Below are positions 49,987 to 57,577 of a stretch of 64,000 nucleotides of DNA, in pieces. The stretch covers positions 124,001 to 188,000 of the forward strand of contig NZ_JASIRT010000007.1 in assembly GCF_030063475.1 (NCBI RefSeq). Direction: 5' to 3'. Each line of letters opens with the position of its first letter. Position 1 is the first letter of the stretch. The position numbers and the translations under genes were made by a program. This DNA comes from Roseomonas sp. E05 (lineage in GTDB: Bacteria; Pseudomonadota; Alphaproteobacteria; Acetobacterales; Acetobacteraceae). The notes under the pieces were generated by a model. That model worked only from the letters and a program-made list of their open reading frames with translations, was not told where the DNA came from and made no database searches.

Positions 49987-51589
49987 GATGCTGGCGCCCG
50001 AGGCCGAACTGCACGAGGCGATGCGCCGCCTGCGGGCTGACGGCGTCCGGCGTCTCGGCGAGCGTGTGCAGGATCTCGCCACGCTCTGGGAGGCGCTCTC
50101 CCACCGCCCCTGGGACGCGGCGGTGCGCGCCGGCGTCGCCGATCTGGCCAATGCCGCGCACCAGCTGGCGGGCGCCGGGGGCACCTTCGGCCTGCCGGCC
50201 CTCTCGGCCGCCGCGGCACCGCTGGAGCTGATCCTGCGCGGGCTGAGCGAGAGCCTCGCGCCGGACAGCGAGCGGCTGCCCCAGGCGGAACAGCTCGTCG
50301 CCGCCCTGGGCGCCGCCTGGGAGGCGGGCAGCACCCTGCCGGTCGCGGCCGAGCCCGCCATCGCCATGCCCCAGGCCGAGACCGGCGAGCCGGTCCTGCT
50401 CTGCACGCCCGCCGCCGGGCAGGCGGAACTGCACGCGCTGCTGACCAGCCTCGGCTACACCGTGCGGGGTATCGGCCACGAGGCCCCGCCGGACGGGCCG
50501 CTGATCGCCGCCGTGATCGACGACGCGCTGCCCGACTTCCTGGCCGTCTGCCGCGGCCTGGCCGGGCGCTGCCCGCTGATCCTGCTGGCGGAGGATACCA
50601 GCTTCCCGGCCCGCCTGGCGGCCGCCCGCGCCGGGGTGGAGGCACTGGTGCCGAAGCCGCTGGAGAGCAACGAGCTGGCCGACTGGCTGGACCAGTTCGC
50701 CGGCGTGCGGGCGGAAAGCCATACCTCGATCCTGATCGTCGATGACGATCCGCTGCTCGCCGAGACCTATGCCATGGCGCTGCGACAGGCGGGCATGCAG
50801 GCGACCGCGCTTTCGGAGCCCGGACGCACCCTTGAGGCGATCACCGCCACCGCCCCGGACCTGATCGTGATGGACCTGCAGATGCCCGGCATCGACGGCA
50901 TCGAGCTGGCGCGCGTCATCCGCCAGACGCGGCGGCACCTGTCGCTGCCGGTGCTGTTCCTCTCCGCCGAGCGGGACGCGACGCGGCAGCTCCTGGCCCG
51001 GAGACTGGGGGGCGACGACTTCATCCCGAAACCGGTCGACCTCAGCCGGCTGGTGACGCTGGTGCGGCTGCGCGCCGAGCGCGCCCGGGCGCTGCGCGCG
51101 GTGATGGAGACCGACAGCCTCACCGGCCTGCTCAACCATGCCCGCTTCAAGGAGCGCCTGGGGCTGGAGATCGAGCGCAGCCGGCGCGACGGCTCGGCGC
51201 TGAGCCTGGTGCTGCTCGACCTCGACCACTTCAAGCAGATCAACGACCGGCACGGCCACCTGATGGGCGACCGGGTGATCCGCAGCCTGGCCCGCAGCCT
51301 GCAGAAGCGGCTGCGGCGGACCGACGTGATCGGCCGCTATGGCGGCGAGGAATTCGCCATCCTGCTGCTCGGCACCGGGCCGGAGGCCGCGCAGAAGGTG
51401 ATCGACCAGATCCGCACGCGCTTCTCCGCCCTGGCCTTCGACACGGAGCAGAGCCGCTTCTCCGTCACTTTCAGCGCCGGCATCGCCGGCCGCGAGGAGG
51501 GCGCCAAGGCCGAGGCGATGATTTCCGCCGCCGATGCCGCGCTCTATGCCGCCAAGCGCGCGGGCCGGAACTGCACCCGGCTGGCCTGA
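49979..51589 (+). CDS. Diguanylate cyclase with Hpt, pseudo-receiver and receiver domains
   Basis: A 536-residue cytoplasmic protein. The Hpt domain (about 10-115) has the phospho-histidine His61 in HQLAGAGGTFG. A degenerate receiver (about 130-245) lacks the acidic pair at its start. A full receiver (about 250-370) has IVDDDPLLAET and phospho-Asp in IVMDLQMPGIDG. The GGDEF domain (about 380-536) has an active site GGEEF at 455-459 and the product-inhibition I-site RRTD at 446-449. It should make cyclic di-GMP. The order Hpt-REC'-REC-GGDEF extends the PleD layout with an N-terminal Hpt, so it may be both relay and output of the upstream kinase. Confidence 0.92.
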   Translation: MAEMLAPEAELHEAMRRLRADGVRRLGERVQDLATLWEALSHRPWDAAVRAGVADLANAAHQLAGAGGTFGLPALSAAAAPLELILRGLSESLAPDSERLPQAEQLVAALGAAWEAGSTLPVAAEPAIAMPQAETGEPVLLCTPAAGQAELHALLTSLGYTVRGIGHEAPPDGPLIAAVIDDALPDFLAVCRGLAGRCPLILLAEDTSFPARLAAARAGVEALVPKPLESNELADWLDQFAGVRAESHTSILIVDDDPLLAETYAMALRQAGMQATALSEPGRTLEAITATAPDLIVMDLQMPGIDGIELARVIRQTRRHLSLPVLFLSAERDATRQLLARRLGGDDFIPKPVDLSRLVTLVRLRAERARALRAVMETDSLTGLLNHARFKERLGLEIERSRRDGSALSLVLLDLDHFKQINDRHGHLMGDRVIRSLARSLQKRLRRTDVIGRYGGEEFAILLLGTGPEAAQKVIDQIRTRFSALAFDTEQSRFSVTFSAGIAGREEGAKAEAMISAADAALYAAKRAGRNCTRLA

Positions 51590-51604
51590 GGCGGGTGGAG
51601 CAGG

Positions 51605-51727
51605 CGGGGGAAGGAATTTCCTCCGAACCCTTCCCTTCCTGTCATCCGTTCCGGCGCCCTGGGCCGCGGCGCGCCCGAAGCCGCCGAAGGGGGGGCTCCG
51701 CATCCGGCGGGAATTCAATTTCCCGGC
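51605..51727. repeat. Dispersed hairpin repeat, copy D (degenerate)
   Basis: Follows the cyclase gene, in front of moaB on the same strand. The left arm CGGGGGAA-GGAA-TTTCCTCCG (51605-51625) is an imperfect hairpin, then AACCCTTCCCTTCCTGTC. A right arm with GGCGGGAATTCAATTTCCC near 51705-51724 is decayed. It is the only copy between co-directional genes. Confidence 0.65.
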
Positions 51728-51769
51728 CGGTGCCGCTACATCATTCCGCGCCTGCGGAAAGGACCTGCC

Positions 51770-52309
51770 ATGCCGATCGACGAATCCCTGCGCTTCGTGC
51801 CGGTTTCCATCGCCGTCCTGACGGTGTCCGACACGCGCGACCTCGCCAGCGACCGCTCCGGCCAGACACTGGCCGAACGGGTCGAGGCCACCGGCCACCG
51901 TCTGCATTCGCGGCAGATCGTGCGGGACGAGCCGGACGCCATCGAGGCCGTGCTGCGGGCCTGGGTGGCCGATCCGGCGGTGGATGTCGGCATCACCACC
52001 GGCGGCACCGGCATCACCGGCCGCGACGTGACGCCGGAAGCCTTCGCCCGCGTGCTGGAGAAGCAGATCGAAGGCTTCGGCGAGCTGTTCCGCATGCTGA
52101 GCTACCAGAAGATCGGCACCTCCACGATGCAGTCCCGCGCCCTGGGCGGGGTGGCCGGCGGCACCTATCTCTTCGCCCTGCCCGGCTCCACCGGGGCGGT
52201 GAAGGACGGCTGGGACGACATCCTGCGCTTCCAGCTGGACGCCCGGCACAAGCCCTGCAACCTGGTCGAGCTGATGCCGCGCCTGCAGGAGCACCTGCGC
52301 GCCGGGTAA
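51770..52309 (+). CDS. moaB: Molybdenum cofactor biosynthesis protein B (MoaB/Mog type)
   Basis: A 179-residue MoCF-domain protein. Motifs: VLTVSDTRDLASDRSGQTLAER near the start, TTGGTGITGRDVTPEAFARV (the molybdopterin-binding TTGGTG loop), and LPGSTGAVKDGWDDIL with the second catalytic loop. It adenylylates or handles molybdopterin before molybdenum insertion. Length matches MoaB. It follows repeat copy D and ends four bases before the convergent AsmA gene. MogA would be similar; the N-terminus and size favour MoaB. Confidence 0.93.
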   Translation: MPIDESLRFVPVSIAVLTVSDTRDLASDRSGQTLAERVEATGHRLHSRQIVRDEPDAIEAVLRAWVADPAVDVGITTGGTGITGRDVTPEAFARVLEKQIEGFGELFRMLSYQKIGTSTMQSRALGGVAGGTYLFALPGSTGAVKDGWDDILRFQLDARHKPCNLVELMPRLQEHLRAG

Positions 52310-52313
52310 GGCG

Positions 52314-54218
52314 TCAGCGCCCGCGGCGGGCCAGCCCCTCGCAGCGGTTGTCCTCGCCGATGCCGAACTGGATGGTGGGCAGGATGGCCAGCGGCAGGGC
52401 GATCGCGCCGAGGCCGATCGCCGCGCCGGCGCGCGCGCCCAGCTCCACCATCTCCGGCCGCACCGCCGGGTTGGCGAAGGTGCCGCGCAGCAGGATGTCG
52501 GTCGGCAGCGAGCCGACCGTGAAGTGCTTGGCCTCGGTGCGCAGCGTGTAGTCGAGCCGCTCCTCGCCGAGATCGATGTCGCCCATGCCGCTGATCAGCG
52601 AATCCTCGGTGTCCAGCAGCACGGTCTTGGTCGAGAGCACCCCCTTGCGCAGGCCCATATCGGCCACGAAGCACTGCACCCGCGTGCGCGCCGGCAGGCC
52701 GAGCGCGGAGAGGATGGCGTTGCCGATCTGCACGCCGGAGATGTCCACCAGCAGGGCCGAGAGGTTGCCGCCAGCCATGGCGAGCGTCACTCCGCCATCG
52801 CCGCGCCCGAGCATCTCGGCCAGGGTGCGGCCCTGCGTCTCGATGCGCGCGGCACCGCCGATCCCCCCCTGCCCCTCGCCCAGCGGCGTGGCGCCCATCA
52901 GGCGGGAGAGGTCCACCTGCCGGAACTTCACCTCCCCTTTCGCCTTCATCCCGCCGCCCTCGACCGGGGCGAAGTCGAAGTCGCCATCGATGTTGCCCTT
53001 GCCCACGCCGAAGCGCAGCGGGTGCAGGGCGATGGCACCATCCACGATGTCCAGCTTCACATGCATGTCGTCGAGCGGCATGGAGCGGCCGCGGATCTGC
53101 CCGGCGTCATAGGTCAGGTGCACGTCGGCGGCGCGCAGGCGGGGCAGGTTCACCGGCGTGTCGGGCAGCACACGGTTGCTGGCGCGGCGTGGCTTCGGCT
53201 TGTCCTCCGGCGTGCCGCCGATGAAGCCTGCCAGATCGCCGAGGTCCACCCGGCGGGAGCGCAGCGTGGCCCTGACCACCGGGCGGGGCTCGCGCGGCTC
53301 CACCGCCACATCCCCGGCGAGGTCGCTATGGCCGAGCGCCCCTTCCATGCCGGTGAAGCGGATCTGCCGCTCGGCATAGTCCAGCTTGCCGGAGAGGCGG
53401 TAGGGCGGCGTGGTCGGCACCACCACGCCGGTCAGGGGCGAGAGCAGCGCCAGATCCGGTCCGCGCAGGTCGAGCCGCAGGTTGGCGCCGGCGAAGTGCA
53501 GCGGGTCCTGCACCGTGCCCTCCAGCTTCACCTGCGTCGGCCCGTTGGCGAGATCCAGCCGCACCGGCCAGGGATTGTCGGCATCCCGCAGGGAGAGCAC
53601 GGCGCCGCCGAGCAGCTCGGCGGTGATGGGCTGCTTCGCATAGGTGCCGCTGGCCTTGGCATGCAGCCGGGAGGGCGCGTCGGGCGGGTCCTGTGTCTCG
53701 ACATCCACGCGCATCTCGGCCCCGAGCTGGGCGAGGCTGGCATGGACCTGGCCTTCCCGGACACGCAGCGCACCGATCCGCGGCTCCGGCCCTGGCTCCG
53801 CCGGCGCATCGCCCTCCGGTTGACCGAAGGGGAAAGTGTAGTTGTTGTCGCCTTCGGCCCGCGCGACCAGCCGTATGGCGGGGCGCTCCAGCGCGATCTC
53901 GGGGATGATGATCTGGCGGTGGCGCAGGAAGGCCCAGGCATCCACCCGCAGGCTCAGCCGCGGCACCGCGGCAAAGGGTGGCTCGGCCGGATAGCCCTCG
54001 GGGTTATCGATGCGGAGATCGGTCAGCACTATCTCGGGCACGCGGCCCAGATTCACATCCAGCCCCCCGACATGGACGGGGCGGCCGAGCGCGGCGCTCG
54101 CCTGCCGCTCCACCAGGGGGATGAACCAGGCCCAGGACCAGAACAGCACCAGCAGCAGCACGGCCAGCAGGGGCAGGCCGGTCCAGAGCATCAGTCGGCG
54201 CGCGCGTGGCGAGGGCAT
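52314..54218 (-). CDS. AsmA family protein
   Basis: A 634-residue inner-membrane-anchored periplasmic protein. One transmembrane helix (about 10-33, LMLWTGLPLLAVLLLVLFWSW) is followed by the AsmA N-terminal motif LGRPVHVGGLDVNLGRVPEI. The rest is long beta-strand repeats rich in LRIDN, VEG and DLSG phrases, typical of bridge-like lipid-transport proteins, and the C-terminal region VSGVQIGNAILSALGLPAR resembles AsmA_2. ATG at 54218 has AGGAGG at its best distance. AsmA-like proteins affect outer membrane lipid homeostasis. The C-terminus ends four bases from moaB. Confidence 0.92.
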   Translation of the reverse strand: MPSPRARRLMLWTGLPLLAVLLLVLFWSWAWFIPLVERQASAALGRPVHVGGLDVNLGRVPEIVLTDLRIDNPEGYPAEPPFAAVPRLSLRVDAWAFLRHRQIIIPEIALERPAIRLVARAEGDNNYTFPFGQPEGDAPAEPGPEPRIGALRVREGQVHASLAQLGAEMRVDVETQDPPDAPSRLHAKASGTYAKQPITAELLGGAVLSLRDADNPWPVRLDLANGPTQVKLEGTVQDPLHFAGANLRLDLRGPDLALLSPLTGVVVPTTPPYRLSGKLDYAERQIRFTGMEGALGHSDLAGDVAVEPREPRPVVRATLRSRRVDLGDLAGFIGGTPEDKPKPRRASNRVLPDTPVNLPRLRAADVHLTYDAGQIRGRSMPLDDMHVKLDIVDGAIALHPLRFGVGKGNIDGDFDFAPVEGGGMKAKGEVKFRQVDLSRLMGATPLGEGQGGIGGAARIETQGRTLAEMLGRGDGGVTLAMAGGNLSALLVDISGVQIGNAILSALGLPARTRVQCFVADMGLRKGVLSTKTVLLDTEDSLISGMGDIDLGEERLDYTLRTEAKHFTVGSLPTDILLRGTFANPAVRPEMVELGARAGAAIGLGAIALPLAILPTIQFGIGEDNRCEGLARRGR

Positions 54219-54307
54219 CCCCGCGTTCCTCCTCCCAGCCCCGGGCGGTCTGGCGGGGCCTGCCGAAGCAAGGCCTGGCGGGAAGAAAAGTTGCCTGTCG
54301 CCCTGCC

Positions 54308-54880
54308 TCAGCCGGCGGATCCGGCGCCGGTCAGTAGCCGCCGCCGGGCCGGCTGGCGTCGAAGCCGAGAAAGCCCTTGTCGGGACGCGGCGTGCCGCCG
54401 TCGGCGCTCTGGGCGTTGGCATAGGCGGTCATCGGCGCCGGGCGGGGCGCGGCCTCGCGGCGCCGTGGGCTCCACGCTGGTGACGACGGTCGGGCGGCTG
54501 GAGAGCAGGAAGAAGGTGATCTCGCGCCGGCCCTGGTCGATGGCGGATTCGAGCGGCGTCAGCCCCAGCACGTTGTGCGCCTGCAGGTCGGCGCCGCGCG
54601 CCATGGCGTCGCGCGCCGCGGCCATGTCGCCGCGGTTGATGGCGTCGAACAGCGCCTCGTTGGGACCGAGATTCTTCCCCGGCTCGGCCGGGATCGGCGC
54701 GGTGCGGGCGCGCCCGGCCAGCCCGGGCAGGGCGGGCGGCTCCTTGGCGGCCGGCGCGGCCGGCGTGTCCGGCATCATCGGCCCGTTCAGCATCTGCGCC
54801 GCCGCCGGCAGAGCCGGCAGGGCCACGGCCAGCAGGCCGGCGAGCAGGGCGGGAAGCGGGGCGGAAGGGAGATGGCGCAT
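54308..54880 (-). CDS. Ankyrin-repeat secreted protein with apparent frameshift
   Basis: The reading frame encodes about 190 residues: a signal peptide (LPALLAGLLAVALPALPAAAQ), a proline-rich linker and ankyrin-like units (NEALFDAINRGDMAAARDAMARGADLQAHNVLGLTPLESAIDQGR). After TSVEPTAPR the frame becomes arginine-rich and unlikely. One extra base near 54456 would give EAAPRPAPMTAYANAQ and end at a stop at 54331 with FDASRPGGGY, with normal codon use. So one base is missing, either by mutation or by sequencing error. It is 89 bp upstream of the AsmA start. Likely a periplasmic partner-binding protein; its role is unknown. Confidence 0.7.
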   Translation of the reverse strand: MRHLPSAPLPALLAGLLAVALPALPAAAQMLNGPMMPDTPAAPAAKEPPALPGLAGRARTAPIPAEPGKNLGPNEALFDAINRGDMAAARDAMARGADLQAHNVLGLTPLESAIDQGRREITFFLLSSRPTVVTSVEPTAPRGRAPPGADDRLCQRPERRRRHAASRQGLSRLRRQPARRRLLTGAGSAG

Positions 54881-54933
54881 GGCGACCTCTCTAGAGCATT
54901 TCCAGGCCGGGGCGAAGCGGTGAACGAAGGGCC

Positions 54934-55278
54934 TCACCCGCAACCATCGCCACGCGCGGTGAAGCTTTCCACCCGCCCCTCGCGCAGGACGAAGGTGATG
55001 TCGCAGCGCACCGGCGCATAGGTCGAGGGCACCGCCCAGGGATGCCGCATGCCGTACCAGCCATAACCCCAGGGATCCCCCGGGACCACCACCGTGCGCT
55101 GCTGCTCGAACTGGAGGAAGCGCCGGCCATCCACCTCATAGGTGCGGACCGGCACGCCGAGGCTGGCCACCAGATCACCTTCCCGCTGGCCGATGAAGGT
55201 GGAGAGACGCTGCTCCAGCGTCGGCCCCTGCGCACAGGCGGCCAGCACCACGGGCAGGGCGAGAATCAGGCGGCGCAT
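54934..55278 (-). CDS. Small lipoprotein, hypothetical
   Basis: A 114-residue protein. The N-terminus MRRLILALPVVLAACAQGP is a lipoprotein signal with lipobox LAAC (Cys15). A short domain follows: QRLSTFIGQREGDLVASLGVPVRTYEVDGRRFLQFEQQ, similar in style to SmpA/OmlA-like lipoproteins, then a Trp/Tyr/Gly-rich segment and CDITFVLREGRVESF. GAGGAGG precedes the ATG. Outer membrane localisation is likely; the function is unknown. Confidence 0.85.
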   Translation of the reverse strand: MRRLILALPVVLAACAQGPTLEQRLSTFIGQREGDLVASLGVPVRTYEVDGRRFLQFEQQRTVVVPGDPWGYGWYGMRHPWAVPSTYAPVRCDITFVLREGRVESFTARGDGCG

Positions 55279-55340
55279 CCGGCATTCCTCCTCGTGACTC
55301 CAGATAGGAAGCCAGGAACGTGGCGGCAAAGGGGCGCGGC

Positions 55341-57425
55341 TCAACGCCCCTCCCGCCGCCAGGCCACCAGCGCCAGGCCGAGCACCAGCGGCAGCGCCAG
55401 CCAGGGCGGCAGCAGCGGCAGCGCGGCAATGCCGGTCACCAGATGGTCCTGGTTGCGCCGCAGGCCAATCCAGCGGCTGCCGGCGGCGTCGCGGTCCGGC
55501 GCGACCCGGCGCAGGTCGGGCAGCTCAGGCTGCGCTCCGGTGCCCAGCCAATGCGCGCTGCCGCCGGCGGCACGCACCACCCCCTCCGTCGGCGCGGTAT
55601 CTGCCCGCAGGTCCGCCACTTCCAGCGGGTTGGCGGCCGCGGCAGCGGCGAAGGCAGTGCGCCGGCCATCGCTCACCTGCCAGACGCCGGGCTGCGTCGC
55701 CGGCATTTCCAGCGCCGAACGGCCACCTCCTGCCGGCTCCGCCGGCGCGCGGGTCACGCTGCCATCCGGCGCGGTGACGGTGATCTGCGGCGGCGGCCCG
55801 GCCTCGACGCTGCGGCGCACCACCTTCAGCGTGCCGCCCTCGATGCCGGCGACAAGGTCCTCCTCCTCCAGTTCCGGCTCCTTCATCAGCCAGTGGGCGG
55901 CGCGCCGCAGCAGCTCGGCCTGCGGGCCGCCGCCGTCATGCCCGCGCGACCACAGCCAGATCTGGTCGGAGAGCAGCAGCGCCACGCGCCCCTCGCCCAC
56001 CCGGTCGAGTTGCAGCAGCGGCGAGCCGTCCTCGCTGTTCATCACCGTCAGCCCGCTCTGCGGCGTGGCGCGGAGATGGCGGTACCAGCGGCCCCAGCGC
56101 GGCTCGGCACTGCCGGAGTTGGCGCCCTCCAGCCCCTCGGTGACGGGATGCCGCGCGCCGACATCGGTGACGCGCGGGCGGAAGGGTCCCTCCGCCACCG
56201 CCGAGGGGCCGGAGAGCGGCCGGGCCGGCAGGATGCCGGCCAGCGGCGTCGCCGCCAGGCTGGCGGGGCCGATGAACTCCGGTCCGACCGAGAGCAGCAG
56301 CGCGCCGCCGCCCTGCACGTATTCGGCGATGTTGCGCAGGTAGAGGGCGGGCAGGATGCCGCGGTTGGTGAAGCGGTCGAAGACGATCAGGTCGAACTCG
56401 CGCAGCTTCACCTGGAACAGCTCGCGCACGGGAAAGGCGATCAGCGCCAGCTCGTTCAGCGGCGTCAGGTCGTCCTTCTCGGGCGGGCGCAGGATGGTGA
56501 AGTGGACGAGATCGACGTTCGGGTCCGCCTTCAGCAGCCGCCGCCAGGTGCGCTCGCCCGAATGCGGCTCGCCGGAGACCAGCAGCACGCGCAGCCGGTC
56601 CCGCACGCCGTTCACCGTCACCACGGCGCGGTTGTTGAGGGTGGAGACCTCGCCCGGCCGCGCTTCGGCGGTCAGCTCCACGACGCTCGGCCCGCCGCGC
56701 TCGATGGGAAGCGTGATGCGGTGCTCCCGCCCGATCGGCACGCTCTCCACGCGCGGCGGCGCGCCGTCCCGCCGCAGGGTCAGGCGCACCGCGCCGCCGG
56801 TCTCCCTGGCGCCGAGGTCCTCCACCGCCACCCGCAGCTCCACGCTGCGGCCGACGATGCCATAGCCTGGCGCCTCGATGACACGGATGCGCCGGTCCAC
56901 CTCGCCGGGCTGGCCGGGCAGCAGGAGGTGCAGCGGCGCCTCGAAGGAGGGCTGCGCCGGCACGTCATGCGCCTGCCCGTCGGTCAGGGCGATGACGCCG
57001 GCCAGCCGCGAACGGGGAATGTCGGCCAGCGCACGGTCGATGGCGGTGAAGAGGCGGGTGCCCTGGCGGCCGCTCTCCGGCATGTCGATGCTGCGCAGCT
57101 CCAGGTCGGGGAAGCGGGCGGCCTGCTGCTCGATGGCGGCGCGGGCGGCGTCGAGCTGCGCGGCGCGCGGGCCGATGCGGGCGGAGTCGCTGCGGTCCTG
57201 CACCAGCAGGGCAATGTCCGGCCGGGTCTCGCGGGTCTCCTCGACGAGGCGGGGGTTGGAGAGCGCCAGCAGCAGCACCGCGAAGGAGAGCGCCCGCCAG
57301 CCGACGCCACGCGCCCGGCGCCAGACCGCCGGCACCAGGGCGAGCACGGCCAGCGCCGCCAGCGCGACCAGCAGCCAGAGCGGCAGGATCGGGGCGAAGT
57401 CGAGGCCGGAAATGACCTGTCGCAT
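55341..57425 (-). CDS. Membrane protein with glutamine amidotransferase-like domain, hypothetical
   Basis: A 694-residue protein of the group found in Bat/MoxR clusters. Two transmembrane helices start it (about 11-35, 42-60) and one ends it (about 668-688). The N-terminal soluble region DIALLVQDRSDSARIG...VIALTDGQAHDVP is von Willebrand A-like. A GATase1-like beta/alpha region lies at about 280-500 (DRLRVLLVSGEPHSGER, FDLIVFDRFTNRG, QGGGALLLSVGPEF), without a catalytic Cys. It is downstream of, and co-directional with, the DUF4159 gene. A structural or sensory role is likely. Confidence 0.85.
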   Translation of the reverse strand: MRQVISGLDFAPILPLWLLVALAALAVLALVPAVWRRARGVGWRALSFAVLLLALSNPRLVEETRETRPDIALLVQDRSDSARIGPRAAQLDAARAAIEQQAARFPDLELRSIDMPESGRQGTRLFTAIDRALADIPRSRLAGVIALTDGQAHDVPAQPSFEAPLHLLLPGQPGEVDRRIRVIEAPGYGIVGRSVELRVAVEDLGARETGGAVRLTLRRDGAPPRVESVPIGREHRITLPIERGGPSVVELTAEARPGEVSTLNNRAVVTVNGVRDRLRVLLVSGEPHSGERTWRRLLKADPNVDLVHFTILRPPEKDDLTPLNELALIAFPVRELFQVKLREFDLIVFDRFTNRGILPALYLRNIAEYVQGGGALLLSVGPEFIGPASLAATPLAGILPARPLSGPSAVAEGPFRPRVTDVGARHPVTEGLEGANSGSAEPRWGRWYRHLRATPQSGLTVMNSEDGSPLLQLDRVGEGRVALLLSDQIWLWSRGHDGGGPQAELLRRAAHWLMKEPELEEEDLVAGIEGGTLKVVRRSVEAGPPPQITVTAPDGSVTRAPAEPAGGGRSALEMPATQPGVWQVSDGRRTAFAAAAAANPLEVADLRADTAPTEGVVRAAGGSAHWLGTGAQPELPDLRRVAPDRDAAGSRWIGLRRNQDHLVTGIAALPLLPPWLALPLVLGLALVAWRREGR

Positions 57426-57452
57426 CGGTCAGTTCTCCACGGCAGGCCGAGG

Positions 57453-57574
57453 CCAGGGGGCGCCGCCCCCTGGACCCCCGCCGGGGTGGCAGTGCCACCC
57501 CGGACCCCGCCAACAGATGGGAAGTCCAGAAACCTCAGATTTCTGGCGGGGAGAGTTTGAGAGGGGCGGCGCCC
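57453..57574. repeat. Complex inverted-repeat element between two membrane protein genes
   Basis: It lies in the 152-bp gap between the DUF4159 and GATase-like genes. It contains CCAGGGGG/CCCCCTGG (57453-57473), CCGGGGTGGC with GCCACCCCGG (57481-57503), and CCAGAAA/TTTCTGG (57526-57546), all enclosed by 12-base inverted repeats GGGCGCCGCCCC (57458-57469) and GGGGCGGCGCCC (57563-57574). Such packed hairpins resemble REP or MITE elements. No other copy was seen in this window. Confidence 0.7.
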
Positions 57575-57577
57575 TTC

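Noticed and set aside
54890-54905. The TCTAGAGCATTTCC segment as a repeat
   Set aside because: It occurs once here and is too short to defend.
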